NCBI GenBank assembly: GCA_026122225.1
Contig: JANEZZ010001898.1
Coordinates: forward strand, 310,001 to 374,000
Origin: Heloderma charlesbogerti
Taxonomy: Eukaryota > Chordata > Lepidosauria > Squamata > Helodermatidae
DNA length: 64,000 nt
Direction of reading: 5' to 3'
The notes under the pieces are model-generated. The model did no database searches. It had not been told where the DNA came from and saw only the letters and a list, made by a program, of their open reading frames with translations. This document shows, in pieces, positions 21,282-31,608 of this stretch (position 1 is its first letter; each line of letters starts with the position of its first letter). Both the position numbers and the translations under genes were made by a program.

Positions 21282-22024
21282 TAGGGATGTACGAAAGTCA
21301 CTTACATTTTTGAAGGATGACATTCGCGGTGGGGGGGAGGCGCTCTGTCCCTCCCCCCAAAATTCTCTCCGGCCGGCTCCGCTCTGATTTTGCGGAGCCA
21401 CCAGCTGGGGCCACCCACAGCCAGACATCCAGCCGCTGGGCCGCCTGCAGGGACGCAAATGGCGGCTGCCGTAGCTGCTGCCATTTGCATCCCTGTATTT
21501 TGCCGTGATAGGCTATGTAAATATTTACGTAGCCTATCACGGCAATAGAGATGGGCGCAAATGGCAGCCACTATGCCATTTGCGCTCCTCTCTTTTGCTG
21601 TAATAGCCTACGTAAATATTTACATAGGCTATCACGGTCCCCCAAAAAAGGGAACGCAAATGGCGGCCGCCGTAGCCGCTGCCATTTGCGTTCCCTTTTT
21701 TTTGCCATGATAGGCTACGTAAATACTTACACAGCCTATCACGGCAAAATACAGGGACGCAAATGGTATCCCTGCATTAGCCATGATAGGCTACGTAAGT
21801 ATTTACGTAGCCTATCACGGCTATAGTGATGAAGCGAGTGGCGGCCGTGGATGCGGCCACCATTCGCAAGTCAGCACGAACGGCAGCAGGTAGGTGTCCC
21901 ATTTTGCGTGCCTTTCGCAGGGTGGGGGGGTGGCGGGGCTTCGTTCCGCCATGGATTTCAGGGGGCTGAATGCACTGGCATTCAGCCTCACCGAGATCCG
22001 TGGCGGAATTCTCTGACATCCCTA
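21282..22024 (+). mobile_element. Hairpin-array hAT-like element, copy D
   Basis: Ends are TAGGGATGTACGAAAG and TCTCTGACATCCCTA. The flanks GGAGAGGC (21274-21281) and GGATAGGC (22025-22032) form an 8-bp target duplication with one mismatch. The 32-bp palindrome occurs at about 21507, 21600, 21709 and 21786, alternating with CGCAAATGGCGG-type palindromes. A donor-like CAGGTAGGT lies near 21885. The right end is a stem-loop (about 21943-22010, inner stem GGCTGAATGC-ACTG-GCATTCAGCC). Inserted into the L2 LINE. Confidence 0.88.
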
Positions 22025-22074
22025 GGATAGGCCCTTCTTTCTAGACCACTGCCTTCAGAGGCATGTTTGGTGGC
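22025..22074 (+). mobile_element. L2-type LINE, part 2
   Basis: Fifty bases of the LINE between two insertions. It ends with TTGGTGGC, the left target copy of element F. Confidence 0.6.
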
Positions 22075-23380
22075 AAGGGATGTCGGAGGCATCCAGTTTG
22101 GGGGTGACGTGTGTGCCAAGTCAGGCAACCTCACAGTTTCCTGCTTCTTTTTTTGCTGTGAGCTGCGATTTTGCTCAAAATAGCTATTTACGGAAATCGC
22201 AATCTGCACAAAACTGCAGCCATAAATAGCACAATTTGTGCAAAATTGTAGGCATAAGTGGTCTAATTAGACCATTTCCATAAGTAGCTATGTCTGTGAT
22301 TTTGCGCAAAATCATGGCTCGCAGCAAAAAAAAAAGTTGTGAGCTCTCGCTGGGCACCTAGGGATGTACGAAACCCCCCTTAGCTAGCTCCGCCAGGTTC
22401 CGCTGGGGGGGGAGGTGCTCCATCCCTCCCCCCAGAATCCTCCCTCCCGGAATCCTCCCCCCCCGGAATCCTGGCCGGCCAGTTCCGCTTCGCGGGAATT
22501 CTGCGGAGCCACTGGCCAGCTTCACCAGCAGCAGGACATCCAGCCGCTGGCTAGCAGGGTCGCAAATGGTGGCGGCCGTAGCCGCTGCCGTTGGCATCCC
22601 TGTATTCAGCCGTGATAGGCTACATAAAGACTTACGTAGCCTATCACGTCTGGGTTAAAAAAAAAAAAAAGTATGCAAATGGCGGCGGCTATGGCTGCCG
22701 CCATTTGCGTTCCTTATTTTTGGCCATCTTAGTCTACGTAAATATTTACGTAGACTAAGACAGCAAAAATAAGGGGGAACGCAAATAGCGTAGCGGACGC
22801 TATTTGTGTTCCCCTTTATTTTCACAGCTACGCTATTTGCTACGCTATTTGCATTTCCCCCTTAGTTTTGCCATCTTAGTCTATGTAAATATTTACGTAG
22901 ACTAAGACAACCAAAAATAGGGAACGCAAATGGCGGCGGCCATAGCCGCCGCTATTTGCATACGTGTTTGTTTGCTTTTTAACCCAGACGTGATAGGCTA
23001 CAAAGTCTTTACATAGCCTATCACGAATGGGGGGGGAGAGACTGCAAATGGTGGTGGTGGCGGCAGCCGGTCGGAAGACCAGCTGCCGCCGCCACTTCCA
23101 CCGAAGCCGCTGCCACCCGGAACATCTGCCCCAGGTAAGTCTCGTCCTGGGGGGGATCCGCGGGGGGCAGGGGGTGGCAGGCCGTTCCGCCACAGAGTTC
23201 GGGGGTCCGAATGCACTGGCATTCGGCCTCACTGAGATCCGTGGCGGAATTCTCTGACATCCCTATGGGCACCCACAGACTGTCAGGTGGCTTGGCCTGC
23301 ACACCTGCCAGGGTCAGGCAACTGGCGGGAGTCCAGTGCGTGGCGTGCAAAGAGGGCGCGGGAGAGTTCGCCCATCCCTA
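22075..23380. mobile_element. hAT-like element F (about 390 bp own sequence, split by copy E)
   Basis: Ends are AAGGGATGTCGGAGG and TCGCCCATCCCTA. The flanks TTGGTGGC (22067-22074) and TTGGCGAC (23381-23388) are an 8-bp duplication with two transitions. The left interior is a fold-back around TGGTCTAATTAGACCA (22259-22274), with GCGATTTTGCTCAAAATAGC inverted as a worn TTTTGCGCAAAATCATGGC. Copy E sits at 22359-23265 within it. Confidence 0.75.
22359..23265 (+). mobile_element. Hairpin-array hAT-like element, copy E (perfect target duplication)
   Basis: Flanked by TGGGCACC at 22351-22358 and again at 23266-23273. Ends are TAGGGATGTACGAAAC and TCTCTGACATCCCTA. Palindromes of the GATAGGCTACGTA type lie at about 22614 and 22992, and of the TAGTCTACGTAAAT type at about 22730 and 22877. 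Between them a GCGTAGCGGACGCTATTTG palindrome and AATGGCGGCGGC palindromes. CCCAGGTAAGT at 23130-23140 is a consensus splice donor facing outward. Nested inside F, which is nested in the L2 LINE. Confidence 0.9.
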
Positions 23381-23650
23381 TTGGCGACAGCATGAAAGAG
23401 GGCCTTCTCAGTGGCCATTCCCTGGCTCCCTTTCTGTTGTCCTTCCGCCAGCAGGAAAAGACCTCTTTCTTCAAGCGGGCCTTTGGTGTATATAAGTGGG
23501 TCTGTTGAGCTAGATGCTGTTTTTACTCTTATTGTTGTGTATTTAATTGTGTTTTACTGTATTCACTTATTATTGTTTTTATCACATTTTATTAGTGATT
23601 GTAAAATGGCTTGGGTGCCATTTTTGGTAGAAATAAATAAACAATTAATT
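23381..23650 (+). mobile_element. L2-type LINE, part 3 (3' end and tail)
   Basis: GAAAGAGGGCCTTCTCAGTG continues the LINE C-terminal coding part (RAFSVV-like in related copies), followed by the AT-rich tail with GGTAGAAATAAATAAACAA. With parts 1 and 2 it makes one L2 3' end. Confidence 0.7.
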
Positions 23651-24441
23651 CATTACAAAGACACCACGATCATCACCACCATCACTGGGTTTCTGCTACC
23701 TTTGCATTTTCTCTCAGCAACTGATACTTGGAGGGCAATCCTGATGAATTACTATAACCACAGATATAGTAGATGTCTCATAAAATTAACTTCAATTCCT
23801 TCTCTCTGACCTCTGTCAAGGAAGTAGGGCTCAAATTTGACTCAGCATGAATGGCTGCAGACACTGCTGTTTGATAACAGTGACCTTGTGCTCCCAAGGG
23901 AGGTGCCCAAGAACAAGAGGATTGGAGTTTGGCACATAGCAAATGTGATTAATGCTGCAACAACTCAGCAAACATCACTTCAGCCTCATTCAGAACTCAG
24001 TGGGATAAGACAGCTTTGGGTCAAAAAGAATAGAAATTGCTTCTACTTGGGTAAACAACTAAGGCAGCAATCCTATACACATTTTACCTGGAAGTCAGTC
24101 CCATAGAACAGAATGGGACTTAGATATCAATAGACATGCATAAGATTGCACTGTAAAAAATGTATACTGTACAGGGATGAGTGGACTTTCCCCATACCAT
24201 TCTGTTATTGCTCTGTAGGTTTGCAATGTTCTGCATTCTGCTCTGCCTGTCTTCCAGTTTAATGTGGAGAGTTTCTCAAATTATTTTTACAACTGGTAAA
24301 TTCCTTCATGTATAACTCCTTTCCCACATTACTAGTATGATTATTGAGGAGTGGGGCCATATTTCTGTCCCAACATGCAGTATTGGGTACACTGCTTGGC
24401 CTCTTCTGCAAACATCCACCCATTCACTTGGTTGACTCCGT
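23651..24441. other. Intergenic sequence with a small dispersed unit
   Basis: At about 24063-24160 is a worn copy of the squamate unit GCAATCCTATACACATTTTA / AGACATGCATAAGATTGC, an inverted-repeat form also seen near 18306, 38890 and 45570. Nothing else recognised. Confidence 0.45.
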
Positions 24442-24557
24442 GGAAGAGGCCTATACATGAGCAGCTACTCACACATAGGCTTTCACATAATCAGGACACT
24501 CATGTGACCAGGTGTCCTGATCATGTTGAAGCCTACTCATGAGTAGCTGCTTCTTCC
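24442..24557. repeat. Palindrome of about 116 bp
   Basis: GGAAGAGGCCTATACATGAG and ATCAGGACAC on the left are inverted on the right as GTGTCCTGAT and ACTCATGAGTAGCTGC, then TTCTTCC. The loop is about 12 bases at 24500-24511. It has no coding capacity. Confidence 0.8.
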
Positions 24558-25187
24558 CTACAGATGGCCATGCGAATGTGTGGACACCTACAGTCAGGGC
24601 CAGGGGGGTACCCCCTTTATGCAAATAATGTGTGAAGGAGGCTATAGTTTGCCACAATCTTCAGCCTGAATCCATTTTTTTTTTCTGTACAGGTTACTGA
24701 TGTTCACCAGCACCAGATTCATTAAATCAGTGAAAAAAGAAATTGTCATGTAATCACATGAGTGCATCGGGATTCTTTTTTGCTCACTGATTTAATCAAT
24801 GTGAATGTGATTTGGTTTATTTTGAATTAATATATAATATTAATTCCTCCTCACCTTTGAACTAATATCACACAGCCCTTACTGTCCCTTGACACTGTAA
24901 ATCTTTCCCTTTATCCCTTCCTGACCATATTCTCCCAGCTTGTAAGCTCTCAAATGTTCAGCTCCCATGCTTCTTCGTTCCAAGTAGGATACACTATACC
25001 CTGTATGAGTATTTTCCCCAGCCTACCATCTATTTTTTTCAGAGCACCTCCAACGATTTGCAGCTATCCATGATTCACCTTCCTATCATCAGCTATCATA
25101 CTGTGTGAATATCCTGTGACATCACAGCACAGTGTCTTCAAGACAGGTAGCACTAGCAGCTGTTGGTTTATTATACAAAAGGTGTGT
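24558..25187. other. AT-rich intergenic sequence
   Basis: A weak inverted repeat (ATTAAATCAGTGA near 24721 against TCACTGATTTAAT near 24783). No gene. Confidence 0.45.
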
Positions 25188-25191
25188 GTAT

Positions 25192-25238
<47 letters not shown>

Positions 25239-25240
25239 TT
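25188..25240. repeat. (TATT)n microsatellite
   Basis: About thirteen tetranucleotide units. Confidence 0.97.
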
Positions 25241-26401
25241 TGCAGGCTTAAATGCATTTGAAATTTGCCAGATCATGCCTTTGTTTTCTTTTCCATTTAT
25301 ATGAATGCACAGGTTGTTCAGTCAATCAACACTCTGATCAGAAAAGAAGTACTGTTCGCCACAATGACATATTTGGAAATACGCTTGATTTCGGACCGTT
25401 TAAAGGTATCATTTCTCTTTTAAGAAGAGCAGAAAACATTGATTTGTTTATTTAACTTGAAACATTCAGACTTTTAGAAGGGTGGGGAAATACTTCAAAA
25501 TCCAAATTTAGGTATATGCCAATGAAAGCCATATTGCATTGCCAATAGTCATGCATAGTGGCGGAGTGGCGGGGGTGGGGTAGCCCTGTTTACATCTGCA
25601 AAAATTGTACATATTGAGATTTATGCACCTCCCAGTGTAGTCTGAGGATGGGCCAGGCTTTTTTCCTTTTTAAGTGTATGATACAAAGTTACTCATCAGC
25701 ATTAGTCATCAATAAATCTTTGTAGATTAATGTAGTCCTGCAGCATGCAAAGTAAAACTGAGTAAAGGAAAAAAAAATCAGTTTAGATATTATCCTAAGG
25801 TTATAAAATGAAATAGTGAAGTAGTTGTTTGATTGCATCAGACTATGACAATTTGTTTCTAAGTTGTCCGTGTTAATCTGAGGTCCTTGTTACTCTATAG
25901 CAGTCATAAGTACATATTTATTATTGTTAACCCATCATTTCCAAGTTACGAAGCAATGTTTCCATAAGAAGTCAGACACAGTTGCTAGGGGAAAACATAG
26001 CTTCCATTCTGACCCTCTTGCAATGATGCATGATGGCTAGGTGGTCCTCCAACTGCTTCATTGCCACCCAGATACAGCAGAATTCACAGTGAATTTGGAC
26101 AGTTGTCAGGGGAAACCTCAGTAGGGATTTCAAAGATTAGTACAAATTGTCAGAGTGGAAGTCGTCCATCTCTCCTCAGTTATTGTCTTGTCTGTGACCA
26201 TTAATGACCAATGAAATGTGCCTTCCTGTTCTCTTATGGAACTTTTGTTTCTGTAGGTCCTTTCTTCATTGGCCTTAAAGCCAGGGGTCATATGCACACA
26301 GCAGGATTCCATGTTCATGCACCTAGCTGAAGCCACATTTTCACACACATTTTCTTTGTCAGAAAATGGCAGTTGCATTGATCACCTGTCCAGGGGAAGC
26401 A
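25241..26401. other. AT-rich intergenic sequence
   Basis: No gene or recognised repeat. Confidence 0.45.
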
Positions 26402-28023
26402 TATGATGCCTTACATAAGTATTCACCCCTCTTGGACTTTTCCACTTTTTGTTGTGTTACAACCTGGAATTAAAATGGATTTAATTGGCATTTTTAACCA
26501 TTTGACCACCACATACTTTATACTTCAAAGGTGCAAAATATTTTTATTGTGGCACAGAAGTTAATTAAACAAAAACAAACTGGCATTTGTTGGCTGCACC
26601 TCCCTGAGTTAACACTTGGTAGAAGCACCTTTGGCAGCAATTACAGCTACAAGTCTTTGGGGGTCAGTCTCTACCAGCTTGCATGTGTGGATCCTGCCAT
26701 TTTTGCCCATCCTTCTTGGCAAAACTGCTCGAGCTCTGTCAGGTTGGATGGGGACTGTTGGTGAACAGCAGTTCTCAAGTCTTGCCACAGATCCGCAATC
26801 AGACTGAGGCCTGGGCTTTGAGTGGGCCATTCTAAGACATTCAGGTCCTTGTTTTTAAACCACTCCAGTGTAACTTTGTCTGTGTGTTTAGGGTCATTGT
26901 CCTTCTGAAAGATGAACCTCCACCCCAGTCCCAGGTGCCTTGCAGACTGAAACAGGTTTCCCCCTAGAATTGCCCTGTATTTGGCTCCATCCATCTTGCC
27001 CTCAATCCTGACCAGTTTCCCAGTCCCTGCTGATGAAAAACATCCCCACAACATGATGCTGCCACCACCATGCTTCACCGTGGGGATGGTGTTCTCAGGG
27101 CGATGAGCACTGTTGGCTTTGTGTCACGCATAGGGTTTTGTGGTTAAGGCCCCAAAGTTCAATTTTGGTCTCAGTAGACCAGAGAACCTTTTCCCACATG
27201 TTTGCTGTATTTCCACATGCTTTCTGGCAAACTCCAACTGAGATTTGATATGGGTTTTTTTTTCAGCAATGGCTTTCTTCTCACCACTCTTCCATGAACC
27301 CCAGCTTTGTGGAGCATCTGGGTGATAGCTGTCCCATGGACAGTTTCTCCCATCTCAGCTGTGGATCTCTCCAGCTCCTTCAGAGTTACCATTGGCCTCT
27401 TAAGTTTCTTCTCTGACTAATGCCCTCCTTACCTGGTCACTGAGTTTTGGTGGATGGCCTTCTCTAGGCAGACTCACGGTTGTGCCATATTCTTTCCATT
27501 TGTAATAATGGATTTAAAGGTGCTCTAGGGGATGTCCATAGTTTGGGATATTTTTTTTATAACCCAACCCTGCTTGGTGCTTCTCCAGAACTTTATCCCA
27601 GACTTGTTTTGATAGCTCCTTGGACTTCATGATGCTGTTTGTTTAGATATGCTCTCCAACAAACTCTGGGGCTTTCCAGAAACAGGTGTACATAATCTGA
27701 GATCATGTGACACTTGAATTGCGCACAGGTGGACTCCATGCAACTAATTATGTGACTTCTGAAGGCAGTTGGTTGCACCAGAGCTTATTTAGGGGTGTCA
27801 CAGCAAAGGGGGTGAATACTTATGCAGTCCAGACTTTTCAGGTTTTTTATTTTTAAATCATTTTGTAAAATAAGTAGATTTTTCCCCACTTTGACAGTAT
27901 GGACTATTTTGTGTAGATCAATGACAAGAAATCCTAATTAAATACATTTTAATTCCAGGTTGTAACACAACAAAATGTGGAAAAGTCAAAGTGTGTGTGA
28001 ATACTTATACAAGGCACTCTATA
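26402..28023 (-). mobile_element. Tc1-type DNA transposon, dead
   Basis: Inverted ends of about 75-85 bp: the left, beginning about 26402, contains ACATAAGTATTCACCC and TTGTTGTGTTACAACCTGG. The right, ending about 28023, contains the inverse CCAGGTTGTAACACAACAAA and GTGAATACTTATACAAGGC. The terminus is flanked by TA/AT-rich sequence, consistent with the TA target of the mariner/Tc1 superfamily. The total length of about 1.6 kb is the usual size. The transposase reads on the minus strand (see the pseudogene). Confidence 0.92.
26609..27630 (-). pseudogene. Tc1 transposase, frameshifted and catalytically altered
   Basis: The start codon is at 27628-27630 (MKSKELSKQVWDKVLEKHQA begins the N-terminal helix-turn-helix). 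The second helix-turn-helix includes HGTAITQMLHKAGVHGR near 27330-27280. The DDE core includes HGGGSIMLWGCFSS (near 27075) and QKDNDPKHT (near 26915), which holds the second aspartate. The final block reads SPGLSLIADLWQDL (near 26815-26780), where the family has PIEN before LW; the catalytic glutamate is replaced by alanine. The C-terminus QRLVAVIAAKGASTK ends at 26609. Several shifts and stops break the frame, notably near 27380 and 26830. The protein would bind ends and cut DNA in an intact element; this copy cannot. Confidence 0.9.
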
Positions 28024-28116
28024 TTCCATCCTGAGCTCCAGGGAGGAAGGATGGGATACAAATGTAACAGATATATTAAGTACACTAGTTGTCCTCACTC
28101 ATCAACTCTCCATCCT

Positions 28117-28150
28117 ATTCATTCATTCATTCATTCATTCATTCATTCAT
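28117..28150. repeat. (ATTC)n microsatellite
   Basis: About eight tetranucleotide units. Confidence 0.95.
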
Positions 28151-28189
28151 CCCACTTTGCTTCCAAGAAGCAAAAGGCAGTATCCATGA

Positions 28190-28368
28190 TTCTCTTCCCC
28201 CACCCTCTTTTTTATCCTCACAACAATCCTGTCAGGTAGGTTAGGCTGGGAGATAGTGACTGGTCCATGGTAACCCAGAGACCTTCATGACTGAGTGTGT
28301 ATTTGAACTTGGGTGTACCCTGCTGTCATCCTAGTCTGATTCTCTAACCACTATACAGACTGGCTGAA
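28190..28368 (-). mobile_element. tRNA-derived SINE (minus strand)
   Basis: Inverse of the 20262 type: the minus strand reads TATAGTGGTTAGAGAATCAG as the head, then CAAGTTCAAATACAC at the B box, and CAGCCTAACCTACCTGACAG and GTTGTGAGGATAAAA toward the tail. No clear target duplication. Confidence 0.75.
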
Positions 28369-29182
28369 TCCCCCCTTTTTTTATTTTAGATCCTTGACTT
28401 AAATGAGATTCACCTGGACAACTTCAGAGACCATGCATGCTGCAAAAATCTATAGGATTAAAATATCAACAAATTTACTCTGGAGCACTGAATTCAGTAA
28501 AACTACTCTTTTGTGTATAGTTTGTGGATCACAGCCTTCAAGACTTCTCTAGGAAGTGACTGCAGTGAGTTATGATAATGCATTCAGACAAGCTTTTCAA
28601 GGCAGTTTTTTAATGTAACACCCTGCTCAGAGTTTCAAATTACTCAGATGACATTTAAAGGTACCCATCCCTTCTTGGTGAATCTCAATGTCTTTGCCAG
28701 TTATGTGTCTATCCTCCGGCAATGAAAATTAGCATTTTGCCCAATATAATGAATCATTTCTGAAAAGTAATTACTTTATTGCTATGAAGGTGATATGCAG
28801 AATGCAACATTTGCATCTGTATAAGAGAATATCTAGAAGCCCAAAGGCACGATTATATAATAGTCAAAATTCTCTGTCTTAATTATGTGACCAAGTGTTG
28901 TTGCAGGTTGTTCAGTGTAAATTCAGATGGACAGGGTAGTGGGATTAGCAGGACTCTCAAAATAATTAGGCATATTAATAATAATTAAGTATATCTATCT
29001 TATAGGCATATAGCAGTTTTAAACTGATTTAACTGTCATGGCTTCCCACCCCCACCCCAAATCCTGGGAAATGTAGTTTGTAACTGTGTGGAAATTAAGC
29101 AAACATGTTAGCTTCTCTGTGGTTCCTAGGTTTCTGAGAAGAGGAAATAGCTGTTGAGGCTGTTTAAGTCTAGTTGGACTGC
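28369..29182. other. AT-rich intergenic sequence
   Basis: No gene or recognised repeat. Confidence 0.45.
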
Positions 29183-29275
29183 CAGATGTTGGACTCCCAT
29201 AATACCTCACCATTGATTATGCTGGCTAGGGCTGATGAGAATTGCATTCCAACAACATCTGGTGGATCACAAATT
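29183..29275. repeat. Short palindromic MITE-like repeat
   Basis: CCAGATGTTGGACTCCCATA on the left and TTCCAACAACATCTGG on the right are inverted, around CTGGCTAGGGCTGATG. Same family as 4213 and 33955. Confidence 0.75.
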
Positions 29276-30012
29276 ATCCATCACAGGTGTAGATTAAGGC
29301 TGCAGTGCAATCCATTGGTAGTAAACCCACTTGAAGACCCACTAGGGAGTAAACCCACTTGAAAACAAAACAACTTACTTCTGGGTAAACATGCTGATGC
29401 ATACGATGCTGTAAGGGTGTATGTACTCCAAGGAGTTACAGAAGTTTAATAGCCATTCCCTTTCCCCATGAAACCTTTAAAATTGTAGGGGTTTGGGGGG
29501 CAGGGATCTATGTTAGATTCACTATGGTATGGCGATGCAATGGGATATTGCCAGTGATATCCCTGGAAGAATTATTGCTGACTTACATCCTGCACCAAAG
29601 ATGTTAGAAGTTGGAACAAAGGTTTCTGAGAACCCCCTGTTAATGGAAAATTCTACAGAATACACAAAAGTTTAAGGGTATTTTCTAGTGAAAATGTATT
29701 AACTTACTTGGGAGTCATTGTTGTTTCCTATCACGATCATGTATATATTTAGTCCGAGAAGAAAAAAAGAGGGATTCAGTAGTAGACAAGATTGAGAGAA
29801 AAGGGTGGGGGGAGAAGAGATACAACTGAAACAGGGGTGAAGGATTTAATGCCTTAAACAGCATTAGCTACTCTCCAGAAGATGATGGAAAGGGGACAAG
29901 AAGCCAGTACAAAGGACAAACGTGGAAGAATAGATCAGTTCTTCTAGTAATTAATTCCAACTTCTGGCAGCTAAATGGGAGGGCCGATCTACATTGCACC
30001 CGCCATCGTAAT
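29276..30012. other. Intergenic sequence
   Basis: 29317-29358 has a short tandem duplication of AGTAAACCCACTTGAA. No gene. Confidence 0.45.
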
Positions 30013-30605
30013 TAGGGACGCATGAAACACCTACCTGGCTCCGCGCCAGGCAGTCTGCAGGGGGAGGCGCTCCGTCCCTCTCCCCGGAATCCTGCCTGGC
30101 CGGCTCCACTCTGTGGCCAAGCCACAGAGCCGCTGGCCAGCTCCGGCCGCCCGCAGCCGGACATCCGGCCACTGGGCAGCCCTGCAGGGATGCAAATGGC
30201 GGCTGTCGTAGCCGTCACCATTTGCATCCCTGTACTGAGCTGTGATAGGCTATGTAAATATTTACGTAGCCTATCACGGCAGGGGGAAAAAAAACAGTGT
30301 ACACAAATGGCGGTAGCTGCCGCCATTTGCATATGCTGGGTATTTACATAGCCTATCACGGCTATGAAGAGGAGGAAGAGAATGGCGGCCACAGGATGGC
30401 TGCCATTCGCAAAGCAGCGTGGACAGGAACAGGTAAGTGCTCTGTTTCGTGCGCCTTTCGTGGGGTGGGGGCAGTGGGGACTTCATCCTGCACGCCTTTC
30501 GTGGGGTGAGGGGGCGGGGACTTCGTTCCGCGATAGATTGGGGGGGCCGAATGCACTGGCATTTGGCTTCACTGAGATCCGTCGCGGAATTCTCTGACAT
30601 CCCTA
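30013..30605 (+). mobile_element. Hairpin-array hAT-like element, copy G (internally deleted)
   Basis: Ends are TAGGGACGCATGAAAC and TCTCTGACATCCCTA. The flanks ATCGTAAT (30005-30012) and ATCACAAT (30606-30613) match at six of eight, both differences being transitions. One full palindrome at about 30245-30276 and a half-palindrome at about 30340-30360 show that a segment of the array is lost. Outward donor-like motifs are at about 30030 (minus strand) and ACAGGTAAGT at 30430-30439. Confidence 0.82.
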
Positions 30606-30745
30606 ATCACAATGAATTCGGTGTCCTGTTGGGTTAAATGCTGTCAAATTAAAACGTGATTATTCACACTCACCCATTTTCCCCGTTGCAGTGCTTCATT
30701 GAATGTGTGAGCTCCGTTCTCACTCGAGTGCTGTGCTGTTTTCCT

Positions 30746-31588
30746 TAGGGATGTACAAAAGTCACTTACCTTTTTGGAGGGGTGATTCGCGGTGGGGGAG
30801 AGGCGCTTCGCTTCTTCCCCTGAAGTTCAGGTGAGGGGGGGAGGCGCCCTGCCTCGCCCGGCCGAAATTCAGGCCAGGGAGAAATGCCCCATCTCCCTGG
30901 CCGCGAAAGAAAAAGTGAAAAAACAAACAAAACCCCCGTGATAGGCTACATAACGATTAACGTAGCCTATCACGGCTAGATTTCCAAAGTCAGCCGTGAT
31001 AGGCTACGTTAATCGTCACGTAGCCTATCACAGGTGACTTTGGAAAAAAAAAAAAGCGCGTACGCAAATGGCGGCGGCCCATGGGCCCTTATTTTGCCCT
31101 TATTTTCGCCGTAGTCTATGTAAATCTTTACGTAGACTAGATGTGCCAAAATAAGGAACGCAAATGGCGGCGCCCATGGGCTGCTGCCATTTGCATACGT
31201 GCTTTCTTTTTTTCCAAAGTCACCCATGATAGGCTACGTGACGATTTACGTAGCCTATCACAGCTGACTTTGGAAATCTAGCCGTGATAGGCTACGTAAA
31301 TCGTCACGTAGCATATCACGGGTGTGTGTTTTTGTTTTTGTTTTTACTTTTTTATTTTGTAATGGCGGCAGCGGCAGCCAGTTGGGAGACTGGCCACCGC
31401 CCCCACCCCCGCCGAACCGCCGCCGAACCGCTGCCGGGACCTGCCGCCGAGAGGGACATTCGGCCACGGTAAGTCCCATCTCGGGGGGGCGGGGGGCCAG
31501 TGGAGAATTTCCCCAACACTTTCAGGGGGCCAAATGCCTCGGCGCTCGGCCTCCCGAAGATTCGTGGAGAAATTCTCTGCCATCCCTA
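30746..31588 (+). mobile_element. Hairpin-array hAT-like element, copy H (perfect target duplication)
   Basis: Flanked by GTTTTCCT at 30738-30745 and 31589-31596. Ends are TAGGGATGTACAAAAG and TCTCTGCCATCCCTA. Five palindromes occur: about 30941, 30996, 31229 and 31286 of the GATAGGCTACGT type, and 31111 of the TAGTCTAYGTAAAT type, in mirror order around about 31100. Outward donor-like motifs are at about 30763-30769 (minus strand) and 31468-31474. It belongs to the same subfamily as copy J and the 17144 composite. Confidence 0.9.
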
Positions 31589-31608
31589 GTTTTCCTGCTG
31601 TTTTCCTG

